A stretch of 64,000 bases of DNA from DATBLE01 sp963775695 (GTDB lineage Bacteria; Actinomycetota; Thermoleophilia; Gaiellales; Gaiellaceae): contig CAVZJU010000003.1 in NCBI GenBank assembly GCA_963775695.1, forward strand, positions 212,580-276,579, given 5' to 3'. Each line of letters starts with the position of its first letter. Position 1 is the stretch's first letter. Shown here piece after piece: positions 7,833 through 15,615 of this stretch. The notes beneath the pieces were generated by a model. It did not search any database. It saw only the letters and a program-made list of their open reading frames with translations, and was not told the DNA's origin. The position numbers were made by a program, and so were the translations under genes.

Positions 7833-10049
7833 ATGAGGACTCCGACACCCACGTCCCTCCCACAGCAACACGGTCTTGCTGCTCGCATGGGCCGCTGGAG
7901 TGCGACCCACTGGAAGACCGCGACCTTCGGCTGGCTCGCATTCGTGCTTGTCGCGTTCGCGCTCGGCGGGATGGTCGGCACGACGAACGTCGATCAGAAC
8001 GCGCCCGGCCCGGGCGAGTCGGGCCGGATGCAGAAGATCCTCGACACCGGGTTCCAGCAGCCCGCGGGCGAGAACGTCCTGGTCCAGAGCCGGTCGGCCC
8101 GCGTCGGCGAGCCCGCCTTCACGGCGGCGATCGGCGACGTCACTGCGCGCGTCTCGAAGCGCGCAGACGTGCAGAACGTCCGGCGGGGCGCGGTCTCGAA
8201 GGACCAGCACTCCGCGCTCGTCCTGTTCGACGTCCGCGGCGACAGCGACAAGGCCGTCGACAAGATCCAGCCGGTCGTCGCGAGCATCGCCGCCGCGCAA
8301 CGCGCTCACCCCGGCTTCACGATCGGCGAGTTCGGCCTCGCGAGCGCCCAGAAGGAAATCCAGACGGCGTACGGGAACGACCTCGGCAAGGCCGGGATGC
8401 TCTCGCTGCCGGTCACGCTCGTGATCCTCGTGCTGACCTTCGGCGCACTCGTCGCGGCCGGCATCCCGCTCCTGCTCGGTCTGACCGCCGTGTTCGCGAC
8501 GTTCGGGCTGATCGCGCTGCCCAGCCACCTGCTCCCAGTCGCGTTCGAGGCGCAGGCGATGGTGCTCCTGATCGGCCTCGCGGTCGGCGTCGACTACACG
8601 ATGTTCTACTTGAAGCGCGCACGCCAGGAACGCGCCGCCGGACGCAGCCCGGCCGCCGCCCTCGAGGCCGCCGCCGCCACCTCCGGCCGCTCTGTGCTGA
8701 TCTCCGGGCTGACCGTGATCGCCGCGATGGCCGGCATGTTCCTGACCGGCGACGCGACCTTCGAGTCGCTCGGCCTCGCCACGATCCTCGTCGTCGCAGC
8801 AGCCGTGCTCGGCTCGCTGACCGTGCTACCGGCGCTGCTCTCGCGGCTCGGCGACAAGGTCGACCGGCTCCGCGTCCCGCTCGTCGGCCGGCTCCGCCGC
8901 GACGACGGCGAGGGCCGGATCTGGGGCGCGATCGTCGAGCGCGTCCTCCGCCGGCCTCTCCTCTCGGCGGCGGTCGCCGCCGGGCTGCTGCTGGCGTTCG
9001 CCGCGCCGGCGCTGCAGCTGCACATCGCGCCGCAGGGAACGGAGTCGTTCCCGAAGTCGCTCGCGGTCATCAAGGCATACGACCGGATGCAGCAGGCATT
9101 CCCCGGCTCCGCCCTGCCGGCGAACGTCGTCGTCAAGGCGCCGGACGTGAACGCGCCTGCCGTGCGGGCGGCAATCGACCGGCTCGAGCGGCGGGCGCTC
9201 GCCAGCGGCCGCATGTACGAGCCGATCACCGTCGACGTCAACCGGCAGGCGACGGTCGCCAACATCACCGTCCCGATCGCCGGCAACGGAACCGACGCTG
9301 CCTCGAACGCCGCCTTCCACCTCCTGCGCGACTCGATCGTGCCGGCGACGGTTGGCGGCCTGGCGAACACCGAGGCCGGAGTCACCGGGACGACGGCCTC
9401 CTGGAAGGACTCGGCCGACAAGCTGAAGTCCGACCTGCCGCCGGTCATCGCGTTCGTGCTCCTGCTCGCGTTCGCGCTGATGCTGATCGCCTTCCGCTCG
9501 ATCGTGATCGCGGCCAAGGCGATCGTGCTCAACCTGCTCTCGGTTGCCGCCGCCTACGGCGTGCTCGTGCTCGTCTTCCAGCACGGCCTCGGCAAGGGCC
9601 TGCTCGGCGTCAGCTCCGCGAACGGAATCGAGATGGTGGTGCCGCTGCTGCTGTTCGTGATCCTGTTCGGCCTCTCGATGGACTACCACGTCTTCATCAT
9701 CAGCCGCATCCGCGAGACCTTCGACCGCGGCGCCACGATGGACGACGCGGTCCGGCACGGGATCAAATCGACCGCCGGCGTCGTCACCAGCGCCGCGATC
9801 GTGATGGTCTGCGTGTTCGCCGTCTTCGGCACGCTCTCGGCGCCGTTCTTCAAGCAGTTCGGCGTCGGCCTCGCGGCAGCGATCCTGATCGACGCCACCA
9901 TCGTCCGCGCCGTGCTCCTGCCCGCAACGATGAAGCTGCTTGGCGACTGGAACTGGTACCTGCCCAAGTGGCTCGAGTGGCTTCCTCAGTCCGAGCGAGG
10001 CGAGCCGGAAGCCGCATCGGAGATCAAACCGGCGCCCGTCTCCGCCTAG
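7833..10049 (+). CDS. MMPL/RND-family membrane transporter
   Basis: The 738-aa protein has the two-fold MMPL layout: one N-terminal helix (about 21-43), an extracytoplasmic domain, five or six helices (about 190-330) including the proton-relay segment GLAVGVDYTMFYLKRARQE, a second helix and external domain, and a second block (about 545-700) with FGLSMDYHVFIISRIRETF. These are the paired D-Y motifs of actinobacterial MmpL proteins, which export lipids, drugs or siderophores by proton motive force. A purine-rich AAAGGA precedes the ATG. It is divergent from a two-component pair and followed by a small membrane protein, a common arrangement for regulated exporters. Substrate unknown. Confidence 0.9.
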   Translation: MRTPTPTSLPQQHGLAARMGRWSATHWKTATFGWLAFVLVAFALGGMVGTTNVDQNAPGPGESGRMQKILDTGFQQPAGENVLVQSRSARVGEPAFTAAIGDVTARVSKRADVQNVRRGAVSKDQHSALVLFDVRGDSDKAVDKIQPVVASIAAAQRAHPGFTIGEFGLASAQKEIQTAYGNDLGKAGMLSLPVTLVILVLTFGALVAAGIPLLLGLTAVFATFGLIALPSHLLPVAFEAQAMVLLIGLAVGVDYTMFYLKRARQERAAGRSPAAALEAAAATSGRSVLISGLTVIAAMAGMFLTGDATFESLGLATILVVAAAVLGSLTVLPALLSRLGDKVDRLRVPLVGRLRRDDGEGRIWGAIVERVLRRPLLSAAVAAGLLLAFAAPALQLHIAPQGTESFPKSLAVIKAYDRMQQAFPGSALPANVVVKAPDVNAPAVRAAIDRLERRALASGRMYEPITVDVNRQATVANITVPIAGNGTDAASNAAFHLLRDSIVPATVGGLANTEAGVTGTTASWKDSADKLKSDLPPVIAFVLLLAFALMLIAFRSIVIAAKAIVLNLLSVAAAYGVLVLVFQHGLGKGLLGVSSANGIEMVVPLLLFVILFGLSMDYHVFIISRIRETFDRGATMDDAVRHGIKSTAGVVTSAAIVMVCVFAVFGTLSAPFFKQFGVGLAAAILIDATIVRAVLLPATMKLLGDWNWYLPKWLEWLPQSERGEPEAASEIKPAPVSA

Positions 10050-10060
10050 ACCACTTAACT

Positions 10061-10084
10061 GCCCCGGCCCTCACGGGCCGGGGC
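10061..10084 (+). terminator. GC-rich hairpin after MMPL gene
   Basis: GCCCCGGCCC (10061-10070) pairs perfectly with GGGCCGGGGC (10075-10084) over a TCAC loop, 11 bp after the MMPL stop. There is no T-tract, as is common in high-GC actinobacteria. It may reduce transcription into the next gene rather than stop it. Confidence 0.6.
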
Positions 10085-10109
10085 GCCGACCCAGAAAGGG
10101 ATCCTGGAG

Positions 10110-11057
10110 ATGACCGTTTCAGCAAACAATCCGAAGAAACGCACCGGTCTCACGATTGGAGCCTGGGTCGCAGCCGTGCTCGGCGCGATAGTGGTCGCGG
10201 CGGGCGGAACGGCAATCTGGGCGAACACCTGGGAGCGGGACGGCAACGGCTACTTCTCCGCGCACGCGCACAGCTACCAGACGCATACACGCGCGATTGC
10301 GACCGAGGGCATCACGGTCGAAAGCTACGTTCCCACCTGGCTCGCAGGCAACGTCCGCCTCGACGTCTCCGGCGACAAGCCGTTGTTCGTCGGCATCGCG
10401 CCGAAGGCCACCGTGGACGCCTACCTTGCCCGCGTCGAGCACACGGAAGCGACCAATCTCGACCTCGATCCATTCAAGGTCACCTACGTCGACCACACAG
10501 GAACGGTCGACCCCCGCCGGCCCGCACGCGAACTGTTCTGGGCAGCAGCCGTCTCCGGTACCAGCAGCCCCCTGGCGTGGAAGCTCCGCTCCGGCACCTG
10601 GTCGATCGTCGTGATGAATGCCGACGGCTCTCGCGATGTCGCCGCGACGATCGGCGTCGGCGTCCAGGTTAAGGTCCCGGCGCTGCTCTGGGTCGGAATC
10701 GGGCTGAGCCTGTTCGGAGGCGCGCTGCTCGCAGCCGCCGCGCTGATGTTCGCTGCCCGCTCGCGCAGCTACCGCCGCGCGGGGGCAACAGCAGCCTTAG
10801 CCAGCTTTGACGTGCGCATCGCCGGCGGCTTCGAGTCGAGCGTGTTGCCTCGCAAGTCCTGCGGATCTTCGGGTGCGCAGGACTTGGCGTTTATTTGGGG
10901 AGCACAGAGAGCACAGAGAGACCTCCTCTCGCCGAGAGAAGGGGTCGAAGGTGCCCGTCGGCGAGGTCCGGTTGGTCTTCATGCCATGAGGAGCTCGCGC
11001 GCCTGGGTAGGCGCGACTGTCTTCTCAGCGTCGAGCGTATTGGGAGCGCGAAAATAG
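10110..11057 (+). CDS. membrane protein of unknown function beside MMPL gene; 3' end probably read-through
   Basis: The open frame codes for 315 aa. Residues 1-225 look like a real protein: a membrane helix at about 13-35 (IGAWVAAVLGAIVVAAGG), an external domain of about 140 residues with VESYVPTWLAGNVRLDVSG and KPLFVGIAP, and a second helix at about 190-215 followed by basic residues. After about 10800 the translation loses protein character, and a hairpin (10853-10886) lies inside it. A stop in another frame (TAG near 10797) suggests that the native end was lost by a small indel. GATCCTGGAG precedes the ATG. It is probably co-expressed with the MMPL transporter and may assist it; function is not known. 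Confidence 0.65.
   Translation: MTVSANNPKKRTGLTIGAWVAAVLGAIVVAAGGTAIWANTWERDGNGYFSAHAHSYQTHTRAIATEGITVESYVPTWLAGNVRLDVSGDKPLFVGIAPKATVDAYLARVEHTEATNLDLDPFKVTYVDHTGTVDPRRPARELFWAAAVSGTSSPLAWKLRSGTWSIVVMNADGSRDVAATIGVGVQVKVPALLWVGIGLSLFGGALLAAAALMFAARSRSYRRAGATAALASFDVRIAGGFESSVLPRKSCGSSGAQDLAFIWGAQRAQRDLLSPREGVEGARRRGPVGLHAMRSSRAWVGATVFSASSVLGARK
10853..10886 (+). terminator. hairpin with 11-bp stem inside the 3' read-through
   Basis: CAAGTCCTGCG (10853-10863) pairs perfectly with CGCAGGACTTG (10876-10886) around a 12-nt loop, followed by GCGTTTATTT. This T-rich run makes it the most terminator-like structure of the area and argues that the true upstream gene ends near 10800. Confidence 0.6.
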
Positions 11058-11061
11058 GGCC

Positions 11062-11550
11062 ATGTCGATTGGGCGCGCCGGCACGGCGCAGGTCGAGGGC
11101 GAGATCGTGATTAGGCGGCCGGTCGAGGAGGTGTTCGACTACGTCGCCGACGAGCGCCATGAGCCCAACTTCAACGCGCGCATGTCCCGTGTCGAGCTGC
11201 TTTCCCCGGAGCCGATCGGGCTCGGGTCTCGGTTCGGGGTCGAGATGACGATGATGCGTCGCGTGTTTGAGATGACGGTCGAGTTCACCGCCTTCGAGCG
11301 GCCGCGGCTGCTCGGTTCGACCTCGCGCTCGCTGCCGCGGGGAGGCAGGGGGCGGCCGTTGCTGACCGCGGGGAGTCTGACGTTCGACCCGGTTCCGGAG
11401 GGGACGCGGATGCGCTGGTCGTGGCGGGTGGAAACGCCGGGCGCGATGAGGCTGCTCGTGCCGCTTGTGGCGTGGATGGGGAGGCGGCAGGAGCGGCGGG
11501 TCTGGACGAGCCTGAAGCGGCTCTTGGAAGAGGAGGCGCCCGTCAGGTAG
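11062..11550 (+). CDS. SRPBCC-family protein (polyketide cyclase/START-like)
   Basis: The 162-aa protein has the SRPBCC pattern: an N-terminal strand and helix EGEIVIRRPVEEVFDYVAD, the following P/N segment EPNFNARM, a run of beta strands ending in TRMRWSWRVETPG, and a long C-terminal helix. Such proteins bind small hydrophobic molecules in a central cavity; many in actinobacteria are annotated as polyketide cyclase/dehydrase without known substrate. It converges on the frameshifted dienelactone hydrolase gene. Confidence 0.75.
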   Translation: MSIGRAGTAQVEGEIVIRRPVEEVFDYVADERHEPNFNARMSRVELLSPEPIGLGSRFGVEMTMMRRVFEMTVEFTAFERPRLLGSTSRSLPRGGRGRPLLTAGSLTFDPVPEGTRMRWSWRVETPGAMRLLVPLVAWMGRRQERRVWTSLKRLLEEEAPVR

Positions 11551-11562
11551 GCGGCTGCGGGT

Positions 11563-12302
11563 TTATGCCTTGAGGTGTGCGTTGAAGAAGGAGACGATCC
11601 GACGGCGCGCGTCTTGGGCCGAGGGCTCGTGGTAGCCGCTGCCCCCAGCGAAGAGCTTTCCGGTCACCAGGAACAGGATCGGCACGTCGGCAGGGTCGTG
11701 GTCGTTGAGGAATGCGTGGCCGGCGTCGGGATACTCCTTCACGTCGTGGTCGACGCCGGCCGTCGTGAGTGTCCGCTCCAGCCGAGCGGCGGTGCCCCGG
11801 TTCGCGCGATCCTTCGCTCCATAGCTGCTGACGATCGGACAGGCGCCGGCCAGGAAGCTCTCGGCGTACACGCCCTTCGGAGCTCCGACGCCGTAGTTCA
11901 CGCTCGAGGCCGAGAACCCGTGGCCGGGGGCGAGCAGCAGGGCGAAACCGCCGCCGATGCAGAAGCCGATCACCCCGATCGTGCCGGTGCAACCATCCTG
12001 CTCGGCCAGCCAGGTACGCACGGCTTCCACCTCCTCGAACGCTCTCCTTGCTGGGCGCGCAAGTCGCGGCCGATCGAGCGCAGGCAGGTCAGCCTTCTGC
12101 CCCAGGAGAACAGGTCGGGCGCGACAGCCAGATAGCCCTCGCTCGCCAGCCAGTCGGCCTGGGTTCTCAGGTCGTGGCTCATTCCCATCGCGTCGTGGAT
12201 GACGACCACCCCCGGCCACGGGCCCCTGCTCGCAGGCGTGGCCAGATAGGCGGGCAGTTCGCCCCGCGGGGTGAGGATCATCACCCCGGCCAGCGCGTCC
12301 AC
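11563..12302 (-). pseudogene. dienelactone hydrolase family, single frameshift
   Basis: The N-terminal part starts at ATG 12302 (ILTPRGELPAYLATP, WPGVVVIHDAMGM, YLAVAPDLFSWGRRLTC) and its frame leaves homology near 12055. The C-terminal part continues in the -1 frame (AFEEVEAVRTWLAEQDG, GVIGFCIGGGFALLL, DAGHAFLNDHD) to 11563. Both halves together make one normal dienelactone hydrolase of about 245 aa with catalytic Cys (GFCIGG), Asp (GAKDR) and His (AGHAF). One base lost around 12050-12065 restores the frame. The flanking sequence has no long homopolymer, so this is either a real inactivation or a non-homopolymer sequence error. Confidence 0.85.
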
Positions 12303-12333
12303 CTGTCCTCGATGCGCGAAGGTCGAGCTCGCC

Positions 12334-12774
12334 TCACGGTGAGCTCAGGGGCTCGATGCGGAAGACCGGGTGCCGGTCGGCTTCGGCCACGAATGCCTCG
12401 AGTGGCGAGTCAGGCGACGCGTCGAAGAACGGCCGGACCGTTCTGACCTGGCGAAGGTACTCGCGGAGCATGGGGGCGCTCTCCTGGGGGCCGACTTCGC
12501 TGATCTTGACCTGGTCGCGGTGGCGTCCGCGGCTGAGCGTCGCTCGACCGGCGGCGCGAGCGTTGCGCACCCAGCTCACCTCGCCGTAGGGCGCGACCAG
12601 CCAGCGCTCGCCGTTCTCGACCAGGATCACCGGCGTCGAGTAGGTGCGGCCGCTTCGTCGCCCGGACACGCTCAGCAGGTAGGTGTGTCCGCCTGCGAGA
12701 CCAAGGCGAAGCAGTCCCTTCACAAGCGAGTTGACCAGGCGGCGGGCCAGGCCAAGCCGGTAGGCCTTCGTCAT
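12334..12774 (-). CDS. deazaflavin (F420)-dependent nitroreductase-family protein (DUF385)
   Basis: The 146-aa protein matches the split beta-barrel DUF385 family: HTYLLSVSGRRSGRTYSTPV, LVENGERWLVAPYGEVSWVRN and ARAAGRATLSRG occur in the usual order. Members bind F420H2 and reduce quinones or nitro compounds; actinobacteria have many paralogues. ATG 12774 gives the standard length for the family. The frame is open further upstream, but that part does not resemble the family. Confidence 0.88.
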   Translation of the reverse strand: MTKAYRLGLARRLVNSLVKGLLRLGLAGGHTYLLSVSGRRSGRTYSTPVILVENGERWLVAPYGEVSWVRNARAAGRATLSRGRHRDQVKISEVGPQESAPMLREYLRQVRTVRPFFDASPDSPLEAFVAEADRHPVFRIEPLSSP

Positions 12775-12830
12775 CGCCCAACGATCGCACAGACACCCAA
12801 GCGCCGCTTCTGCCGAAGCCGCTGCTTCTC

Positions 12831-13442
12831 TTACGAGTGGCCCGAGCGGCGCAGGCCGGCGGCGACCAGTCGCAATGCGATCCGGCGGAGCAGGTCGCTG
12901 AAAGGAGCGATCAGGAGCCAGTAGCGCTTGAAGCGTCGCTCCGCGGCATCGAGCGCCCTCGTCGTTCGTTTCGACGTCTTGCGGCCGAACGCTCCGCTCA
13001 AGACCCACTGGCGGGTGAGTCGAAGGAGGCGCAGCCTCTCGTCGGCCAGGTGAAGAGTGCGCTTCGGATCGAGGTAGAGATCGATCGCCAGCTTCTTGAC
13101 GAGTGCCGGTTCGCTGGGCGCGCCGGTCGCCTGCTCGAGCCGGTGAGCCACCAACGAAGCGAGCACCTGCAGCTCCCGCACACCCGTGCGAACGGCGATC
13201 CCGATCGAGACGGCACTCGAGGCAACCATCACCCACGGCACCCTCGTCAGGCGGGCGCCGCGAGCCAGTCTGCGGACGACGGGCACGGCGAGCACGACGA
13301 CCCGTTGGATGTCGCCCGCGAGTGCCTCCGTGTCCTCTTTGCCCGCGAGCAGTCGCTTGCCGTCGGCGGCCGAGGTGATGCGCTCGTCGGTGAGCAGCAC
13401 GCTGTCGATTGCCTTGTCGGCAAGCCTGCCGACGGTCTGCAT
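12831..13442 (-). CDS. conserved-looking membrane-associated protein, unknown function
   Basis: From ATG 13442 the product has 203 aa. A longer frame back to GTG 13601 would add 53 residues of low-complexity Arg/Ser/Thr sequence and is less likely. It contains one or two hydrophobic segments (VVVLAVPVVRRLA; VPWVMVASSAVSIGIAVRTG) and a basic helical C-terminal half (RRFKRYWLLIAPFSDLLRRI). I do not recognise a family. It lies between the DUF385 gene and the divergent hemolysin-III-type gene. Confidence 0.55.
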   Translation of the reverse strand: MQTVGRLADKAIDSVLLTDERITSAADGKRLLAGKEDTEALAGDIQRVVVLAVPVVRRLARGARLTRVPWVMVASSAVSIGIAVRTGVRELQVLASLVAHRLEQATGAPSEPALVKKLAIDLYLDPKRTLHLADERLRLLRLTRQWVLSGAFGRKTSKRTTRALDAAERRFKRYWLLIAPFSDLLRRIALRLVAAGLRRSGHS

Positions 13443-13682
13443 GAGCGCCCCGCCCGCATTTCGAGTATTGGCGCCCGCGCTCCTCCCCGCTGACGAGGCT
13501 CGGTCACGCAACGAGCGTGGCGGCGTGCTCGGCTGAGCATCGCCCTGGGTGTTGTCTCGAGCCGCTAGGGTATCCGCCGCCGCGTACCTGGACCTGCGCA
13601 CCCCCAGAGGATATGGCCCGCCAGGGGAAGCAGGCCTACTGTCGCAGTCCGGCTCTCATCGGGGGCACTCTCCCGTTCTACG

Positions 13683-14342
13683 ATGGGGGGCGTGGCCGCG
13701 GCGGAACAGCTCGTGAAGCCGAAACTACGCGGCGTCTTTCACGAACTCGGCTTCTACGCCGCTGCCGCGGCCGGCGTCGTGTTGGTCGTCACCGCCGACC
13801 CGGGGAAGGCGCGGATATCGGGTGCAATCTTCGCGGCGTGCGTCGCCGGCTGCTTTGGAGCGAGCGCCGTCTACCACCGGCCGATGTGGCGACCGCGGGC
13901 GCGCGCCTGGCTCGCACGGCTCGACCACGCCGGCGTCTACTTGCTGATCGCCGGCAGCTACGCGCCGTTCGGGTTGATCGTTATGTCGAGGGGCTGGGCG
14001 ATCCCGATCCTTGCGATCATCTGGGGCGGCGCGTTCCTCGCGATCGTCCTCAAGTTCTTTTGGGTACAGGCGCCGAAGTGGCTGGCGGCAGCCATCGGTC
14101 TGACCCTCGGCTGGGTCGGAGCCGCTGCGTTCCCGCAACTGCTGAAGCTCTCAGCAGCGGCCGTTGTGCTCGTCGTCGCCACCGGGATCCTCTACACCGG
14201 GGGCGCGATCATCTACGCGAGGCGCCGTCCAAATCCGCTCCCGTGGGTGTTCGGCTATCACGAGCTCTTCCATGTGCTCACGCTCGCCGCGGCAGCGTGC
14301 GAATACGTCGTCGTCGCGTTCTACGTGCTCCCGCGCGCGTAA
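13683..14342 (+). CDS. hemolysin III / PAQR-family membrane protein
   Basis: The 219-aa protein has seven predicted helices and the PAQR metal-site motifs: a Glu and His near the N-terminus (GVFHELGFY), SAVYHRPMW after helix 2, DHAGVYLLIAGSYAPF at helix 3, and YHELFHVLTLAA before the last helix. This is the bacterial YqfA/HlyIII branch; hemolytic activity is not established for most members and roles in membrane fluidity or stress have been proposed. A GTG at 13692 is an alternative start. Confidence 0.88.
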   Translation: MGGVAAAEQLVKPKLRGVFHELGFYAAAAAGVVLVVTADPGKARISGAIFAACVAGCFGASAVYHRPMWRPRARAWLARLDHAGVYLLIAGSYAPFGLIVMSRGWAIPILAIIWGGAFLAIVLKFFWVQAPKWLAAAIGLTLGWVGAAAFPQLLKLSAAAVVLVVATGILYTGGAIIYARRRPNPLPWVFGYHELFHVLTLAAAACEYVVVAFYVLPRA

Positions 14343-14346
14343 GACT

Positions 14347-14570
14347 GGCGCGCTCGGCTCGGTGTCCCGTTATCTCGGGTTTGCGGCCACGACGATCACC
14401 CGCTGGGACGAGGCGGAGCGTCACTTGGAAGCGGCGCTCAGGGCCAACGAGCTGATGGGCGCAAGACCATGGCTCTCCCCCACGCAAGATGACTGCGCCC
14501 GCATGCTGCTCGAGCGCGACGCCGCCGCGGATCGCGAAAAGGGCCAGAAGCTCACCGCGTTATCGCCTCC
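14347..14570 (+). pseudogene. LuxR/ATPase-type regulator, TPR-region relic
   Basis: Directly after the hemolysin-III stop, one frame reads GSVSRYLGFAATTITRWDEA, RHLEAALRANELMGARPWL, TQDDCARMLLERDAA. This is the typical C-terminal TPR segment of large AAA-ATPase/LuxR or adenylate-cyclase-ATPase regulators (about 1000 aa). No start, ATPase or HTH part is present, so it is a fragment. A second relic of the same kind lies at 53862-54020. Confidence 0.65.
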
Positions 14571-14593
14571 GCCGGCTCGCTGGCGTCTTGAAA

Positions 14594-15196
14594 CTAGGCG
14601 GGTGCGACGAACGCGAGCAGCTCGTCCTTCGCGCCGTGGACTATCGGGTCGCCGTGCGCGAGCAGGAGGCGGTCGAAGTCGAGCTCGAGCAGACGGCGGT
14701 ACGCGTCGCGCAGGCCCGCCTTCGTCAGCTCCGGGTCATCCATGAGCTCGTCGGGGACAAACCGCAGCGGTCCGTCGTCAGGCCAGCGGACGACCCCGTC
14801 CGCGCAAGCGAGCGCGCGGTGCGCCGGTACGTGGAGAGCGCACTCGTCCGCACAGATCGCGTCCACCTCGTAGACCACGACGCCGCCCGGCAGCTCGTCG
14901 TCGAACTCGAACGGCTCGACCGGCCCGCGTCCCTCGAGCTCGTGGAGCCCGTTGCGGACACAGTGCACCGTGCAGCCGAAGGCGTCGCGCAGCTTCCACG
15001 CGTCGCGGTCGTGGTGGCGGTTCGTGAGCAGGAGGTGCTCGGGTCGGCCGTGGTCGTCGAACCACCCGAGGCCCTCCGGCGGGATCATCGGGTCGATCAA
15101 CACGCGCTCCGCCGCGAAGTAGTACGAACTGACCTTGCTGCCGATGCTCTCCCGGAGCGCCTTCCAGTGCCAGAGCCCGGACACGATCTCCTCCAC
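14594..15196 (-). CDS. metallo-beta-lactamase-like protein
   Basis: From GTG 15196 the product has 200 aa. It follows the layout of the MBL fold: EIVSGLWHW start, SSYYFAAERVLIDPMI, LLLTNRHHDRDAWKLR (in place of the canonical HxHxDH metal motif), and a final DRLLLAHGDPIVHGAKDEL. The HHDRD variant lacks one of the usual histidines, so metal binding and hydrolase activity are doubtful. The frame could begin further upstream at 15262, but the preceding Arg/Ser/Thr/Pro segment is not protein-like. Substrate unknown. Confidence 0.7.
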   Translation of the reverse strand: MEEIVSGLWHWKALRESIGSKVSSYYFAAERVLIDPMIPPEGLGWFDDHGRPEHLLLTNRHHDRDAWKLRDAFGCTVHCVRNGLHELEGRGPVEPFEFDDELPGGVVVYEVDAICADECALHVPAHRALACADGVVRWPDDGPLRFVPDELMDDPELTKAGLRDAYRRLLELDFDRLLLAHGDPIVHGAKDELLAFVAPA

Positions 15197-15333
15197 GACC
15201 CGAGCGTACCTCGACCGCGGGGTCGGGAGCCGTGTCGTTGAGCGCCTCGAAGGAGGTGCCATCGCACGCCGACTTTGTAAGAGCGTCGTCTAATGTGGCA
15301 ACGCGGCCTGTCCGCGTGAGGTAACGTTGTCTG

Positions 15334-15395
15334 TGTGGACGACAAAGCTCCTTTCAGTGACGCCTAGCAGCCGCGCCCTCGGCCTGTCGTCCACA
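15334..15395. repeat. 11-bp perfect inverted repeat upstream of integration module
   Basis: TGTGGACGACA (15334-15344) and TGTCGTCCACA (15385-15395) are perfect inverted copies separated by 40 bp, placed 44 bp upstream of the arm-binding miniprotein gene. A small hairpin (ACGCGG/CCGCGT, 15301-15317) lies just before. Possible roles are an operator, recombinase arm sites or an attachment-site element. No direct repeat marking an att core was identified. Confidence 0.45.
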
Positions 15396-15438
15396 GCGCT
15401 CGGTCGGGGGCGCGCCTGCTGGGCGAGAGGAGGCCAAG

Positions 15439-15615
15439 GTGGCCAAGAGACCCCTCACGAAGCGCCCAGATGGCTGGCTGGCACGCGCCGAAGTTGATGG
15501 CGTCGAGTACAGCCGCGCGTTCGCGGACAGGCAGGAGGCACGTCGCTGGCTCAGCCAGCTGCAGTTGAAGCAGGCGCTATCCGACCAGTTGCGGAAGGAG
15601 ATGGAGCCGCGATGA
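15439..15615 (+). CDS. 58-aa arm-DNA-binding-like miniprotein overlapping the integrase
   Basis: A GTG at 15439 preceded by GAGGAGG opens a 58-codon gene whose stop overlaps the integrase ATG (ATGA, 15612). The product (KRPDGWLARAEVDGVEYSRA, FADRQEARRWLSQLQ) looks like the three-stranded sheet plus helix of the AP2-like arm-binding domain normally found at the N-terminus of tyrosine recombinases. Because the following integrase has its own such domain, this may be a separate accessory, for example an excisionase-like directionality factor. The start, binding site and overlap make it convincing despite its size; the function is inferred. Confidence 0.65.
   Translation: MAKRPLTKRPDGWLARAEVDGVEYSRAFADRQEARRWLSQLQLKQALSDQLRKEMEPR

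Noticed and set aside
12775..13236. Longer start for the DUF385 protein
   Set aside because: The added sequence overlaps the neighbouring gene's 3' half and has no similarity to the family; ATG 12774 gives normal length.
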